Below are positions 5,153 through 7,256 of a stretch of DNA of 7,256 nt, in pieces. Every line of letters begins with the position of its first letter. Positions within the stretch are counted from its first letter, which is position 1. The notes beneath the pieces were generated by a model. That model saw nothing but the letters and a program-made list of their open reading frames with translations, did not search any database and was not told the origin of the DNA. The translations under genes and the position numbers were made by a program. The DNA is from Bacteroidales bacterium (GTDB lineage Bacteria > Bacteroidota > Bacteroidia > Bacteroidales > UBA7960): positions 1-7,256 of the forward strand of contig PWND01000275.1 in NCBI GenBank assembly GCA_003557965.1, read 5' to 3'.

Positions 5153-6487
5153 CTACTTAATGTTTTTTTCAATCCAATTGGAAATATCAATAATAACCTC
5201 TTCACTTACATTGCCCATTTCGGAATACTCTTGCGGCGTTGACTTCCCTTTTCCATAAATAAAAAGATGATTTAACCCCGGATACCATTTAAACATAGCA
5301 TTTTCTTTTTCATTAAGTGCTGAACGCAGGCCGTAAAATTCACGCATTGGTATCTGGTAGTCTCGTTCTCCCTGTAATACCAGGATAGGTTGTTTTAATT
5401 CTGCGGCAATTGAAACATGGTCATATTCTAGAACATCTTTCCAAAAACATGCGTTCCAAAGCACAAGTTCTCCCGGAGGTGTTTCTTTATCAAAGTCTCT
5501 ATCTCTTATCCTTTGAAGTTTGCTTTTAATAAATTGCAAGTGAGAATCTATGTCTTCGGTTATCTCTTGTTGAGAAAACAGGTAATCATATTGATAATCG
5601 AGAACATCGTAAAGTTCACTGCTATTTGTACCCATTAATACAATCCCCGAAACTGAAGGGTTATCTCTTGCAATTCTTGGCGCAGCCATGCCACCTAAAC
5701 TATGCCCAATAATAACAATCCTTTCATTATTAAGCTCATCTGTTTCTTTTACATGCTTAATTGCCGAATGCACATCCTTTTCAACTTTTTCTTTCAAAGT
5801 AAAACATTCCAGGTTAAGAGTATTAGCATGGTTTAAAGTTCTTTTGTCGTATCGTAAAACCGCTATACCATTACTTGCTAAACCCCATGCAATATCTCTG
5901 AACACTTTATTTGGGCCAATTGTTTCATCCATGTCATTTGGGCCTGAACCATGAACAAGTATAGCTACAGGAAAGTTTTCGCCCTTTACGGGCTTGGTAA
6001 GCTTAGCAGGCAATTTTATATCATCTGTTTCTATTGTATCATCAATCTCAACAAATAACGCTTTGTCAGCATAATCAGGTGGAGGGGTCATTTCTTCCGG
6101 AGCAGCCGGCTGATAAAAATACCCTGTAACTTCTCCCTCCTCATTAAAGAAAACTTTTAAAGCAAATATTTCATATTCAAACCTTAATACTTGTGTTATG
6201 CTATATTTTTCATCTGCTTCATAATAATCATAATCTCCGGGGCCTATATATTTGCCAAGTTGATTTTGAATTTCATTCCATATTGCTTCAATTTCATCAG
6301 AAGTTACTTTTTCCTGGAAACTATCATCTCCCATTTCAATTATTTTATCAAAATCTCCGGATTCTTTTAGTTCTAAAATATGTAAAGTTTTCCCATAAAA
6401 AATATTTTCCTGGCCTACTGCATTTTTAGAAAAAAACAAAACGAATATGCTTAATACAAAAGCTAATATGTTGCTGCTTTTTTTCAT
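5153..6487 (-). CDS. Secreted DUF3887 and alpha/beta-hydrolase domain protein
   Basis: An exported serine hydrolase of 444 residues with unknown substrate. A signal peptide (1-25, ending AVG) leaves Gln26 as the likely new N-terminus. Residues about 33-130 resemble DUF3887, a small domain often fused in front of such hydrolases (FDKIIEMGDDSFQEK is its typical start). The alpha/beta-hydrolase core spans about 155-444: oxyanion region HGSGPND (179-185), nucleophile Ser263 in GHSLGG (261-266), acid Asp376 in GERDYQIP (373-380) and His407 in GLNHLF (404-409) complete the triad. The fold resembles S9-like or dienelactone-hydrolase-like esterases and peptidases; the exact activity cannot be read from sequence. 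It appears monocistronic, with its own promoter box, and converges on the septoil knot gene with a 75-base gap lacking a clear terminator. Confidence 0.87.
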   Translation of the reverse strand: MKKSSNILAFVLSIFVLFFSKNAVGQENIFYGKTLHILELKESGDFDKIIEMGDDSFQEKVTSDEIEAIWNEIQNQLGKYIGPGDYDYYEADEKYSITQVLRFEYEIFALKVFFNEEGEVTGYFYQPAAPEEMTPPPDYADKALFVEIDDTIETDDIKLPAKLTKPVKGENFPVAILVHGSGPNDMDETIGPNKVFRDIAWGLASNGIAVLRYDKRTLNHANTLNLECFTLKEKVEKDVHSAIKHVKETDELNNERIVIIGHSLGGMAAPRIARDNPSVSGIVLMGTNSSELYDVLDYQYDYLFSQQEITEDIDSHLQFIKSKLQRIRDRDFDKETPPGELVLWNACFWKDVLEYDHVSIAAELKQPILVLQGERDYQIPMREFYGLRSALNEKENAMFKWYPGLNHLFIYGKGKSTPQEYSEMGNVSEEVIIDISNWIEKNIK

Positions 6488-6609
6488 CTTATAAAGTTTT
6501 AAATGTTAACGCTCCATATAGACAAAACTTTTAATCAAAACTTTTATTTTGAAGAGTTTTGCTAATATGTAAAAATTGCTTTTTTCAATAAAAAAAAGTG
6601 ATTTCGGCA

Positions 6610-6617
6610 CAAAGATA
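6610..6617 (-). promoter_or_regulatory. -7 promoter box of the hydrolase gene
   Basis: TATCTTTG on the minus strand is a full match to the Bacteroidota -7 consensus TAnnTTTG. No TTTG or TTG stands at the usual -33 distance. Transcription would start near 6604, with a leader of about 117 bases before the ATG at 6487. Confidence 0.55.
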
Positions 6618-6737
6618 ATATATTAATACATAGCATAGTAAGGATATAATATATTAAAACAATAATATAGACTAACTTATGCAACATCCAGAGCGCTTTT
6701 TTATCTCCCGTATAATTACATAATAGCCTTTGATTTC

Positions 6738-6870
6738 CTTACCAGGTATTTGCCATAAAATGCTTTACCGGCAATTGTTGTGAATAAAATAAAGAATTCA
6801 TTAAGCACAGGCATAATTGAGTTTTCTTGTCAAAATTATTTTTTTCAATTAGTTGAATAAAATTTTCCAT
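6738..6870 (-). pseudogene. Possible remnant of a small gene (two overlapping short ORFs)
   Basis: On the minus strand an ORF from the ATG at 6870 gives 43 residues starting MENFIQLIEKNNFDKK and ending at a stop near 6739. A second ORF in another frame starts inside it and gives 32 residues (MPVLNEFFILFTTIAGKAFY, then GKYLVRKSKAIM). The second half of the overlap reads more like protein in the second frame, which is what a frameshifted or decayed gene would look like. I recognise neither peptide. Either could be a real small protein, or both could be chance. Confidence 0.22.
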
Positions 6871-6873
6871 GGC

Positions 6874-6903
6874 TTTGATTTTTTATATATTTTTATACTT
6901 TAT
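6874..6903 (+). promoter_or_regulatory. Weak candidate promoter of the DUF190 gene
   Basis: TTTG (6874-6877), an 18-base spacer and TACTTTAT (6896-6903) have the right spacing, but the -7 box matches only six of eight positions of TAnnTTTG. The leader would be about 67 bases. In such AT-rich DNA this could be chance. Confidence 0.28.
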
Positions 6904-6975
6904 TTGCTGTAATATTAAATTAAAATATTTTGAAAAATTACCTAATCAATCATCAATAACAAAAAACCATTTATT

Positions 6976-7256
6976 ATGAAACAAGGAGATGAAAAAAAGC
7001 TATTAAGGATTTTTATCAGAGAAGACAGTGTTTACAATGATAAACCCTTATTTGTTGTTATTATTCAGAAAGCTAAAGAATTAAAGCTCGCCGGCGCTAC
7101 TGTGTTAAGAGGCATTATGGGATATACAGTAGGGAATACTTCTGACGGCAATAAACCTATGCATCTTTCAGAAGAGTTGCACGTAGTAGTTGAAATTGTT
7201 GACAGCGAGGATAATCTTGAAAAAATTATGCCCTTTTTGGATGAGTCTATAACTGA
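6976..7256 (+). CDS. DUF190 family protein, PII-like fold (3' end beyond window)
   Basis: The first 93 residues of a DUF190 protein, a family of about 105-120 residues with a ferredoxin-like fold related to PII (GlnB) signalling proteins. The sequence shows the family pattern in order: KLLRIFIREDS (8-18), the PLFVVIIQKAKELKLAGATV helix (24-43), the signature LRGIMGY (44-50), and LSEELHVVVEIVDSEDNLEK (64-83). Cellular function is not established. Family members are often found beside crcB fluoride-channel genes, but no crcB and no fluoride riboswitch are visible on this side. The ATG at 6976 is the in-frame start; the ATG at 6989, after an AAGGAG-like string inside the gene, is out of frame and soon meets a stop. 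About 15-25 residues remain beyond the window. Confidence 0.88.
   Translation, partial: MKQGDEKKLLRIFIREDSVYNDKPLFVVIIQKAKELKLAGATVLRGIMGYTVGNTSDGNKPMHLSEELHVVVEIVDSEDNLEKIMPFLDESIT

Larger units (their letters stand above)
6488..6975. other. Intergenic region with promoters and possible gene remnant
   Basis: This 488-base region lies between the divergent hydrolase and DUF190 genes. Apart from the hydrolase promoter box (6610-6617, minus) and a weak candidate promoter for the DUF190 gene (6874-6903, plus), it contains a stretch at about 6720-6870 that is less AT-rich than its surroundings and holds two short minus-strand ORFs in different frames. I see no fluoride riboswitch upstream of the DUF190 gene, no tRNA and no clear terminator. 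Confidence 0.5.

Noticed and set aside
6488..6975. Fluoride riboswitch in front of the DUF190 gene
   Set aside because: I looked for the conserved crcB-motif pattern and pseudoknot arms and did not recognise them; absence by eye is not proof.

Overview
The window looks like a stretch of chromosome from a Bacteroidota species, probably a Bacteroidales or Marinilabiliales relative; I cannot fix the genus from sequence. The evidence is an AT-rich background, promoters with the TAnnTTTG -7 box of this phylum, a general lack of Shine-Dalgarno sites, an ExbB with an N-terminal signal-like and acidic extension, a lipoprotein of the bacterial (type II) glutaminyl cyclase group, and secreted proteins with Gln just after the predicted signal peptidase I site. 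No IS element, phage gene or CRISPR array was seen.

Layout. 1-2179 (minus strand): a tRNA-Ser(GGA) gene is followed by a proton-channel operon of exbB, a small four-hydrophobic-segment companion protein, and an exbD that runs off the left edge. This is the inner-membrane motor that energises TonB-dependent outer-membrane transport. 2392-3405 (minus): an M28-fold glutaminyl cyclase-like lipoprotein. 3406-3922: a 517-base divergent intergenic region with a promoter for the cyclase gene and a well-spaced promoter for the next gene. 3923-5077 (plus): an orphan PAS-LuxR transcription factor, then a small secreted protein made of six HQA repeats that resembles the 7(1) septoil knot family (formerly DUF6150). 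5153-6487 (minus): a secreted DUF3887 plus alpha/beta-hydrolase protein, convergent with the knot gene. 6488-6975: a 488-base region with a promoter for the hydrolase, and two small overlapping-frame ORFs that may be a gene remnant. 6976 to the right edge (plus): a DUF190 (PII-like fold) gene, truncated by the window.

How the genes fit together. Most products act in the cell envelope. The Exb complex energises the outer membrane. The cyclase would convert N-terminal Gln of exported proteins to pyroglutamate, and both clear secreted proteins here (knot protein and hydrolase) are predicted to expose exactly such a Gln, matching the Bacteroidetes 'Q-rule'. The PAS-LuxR gene and the knot gene are codirectional and 84 bases apart, so joint transcription or direct regulation is possible but unproven. 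The most unusual object is the knot-family protein, whose six repeats show a 3+3 internal duplication.
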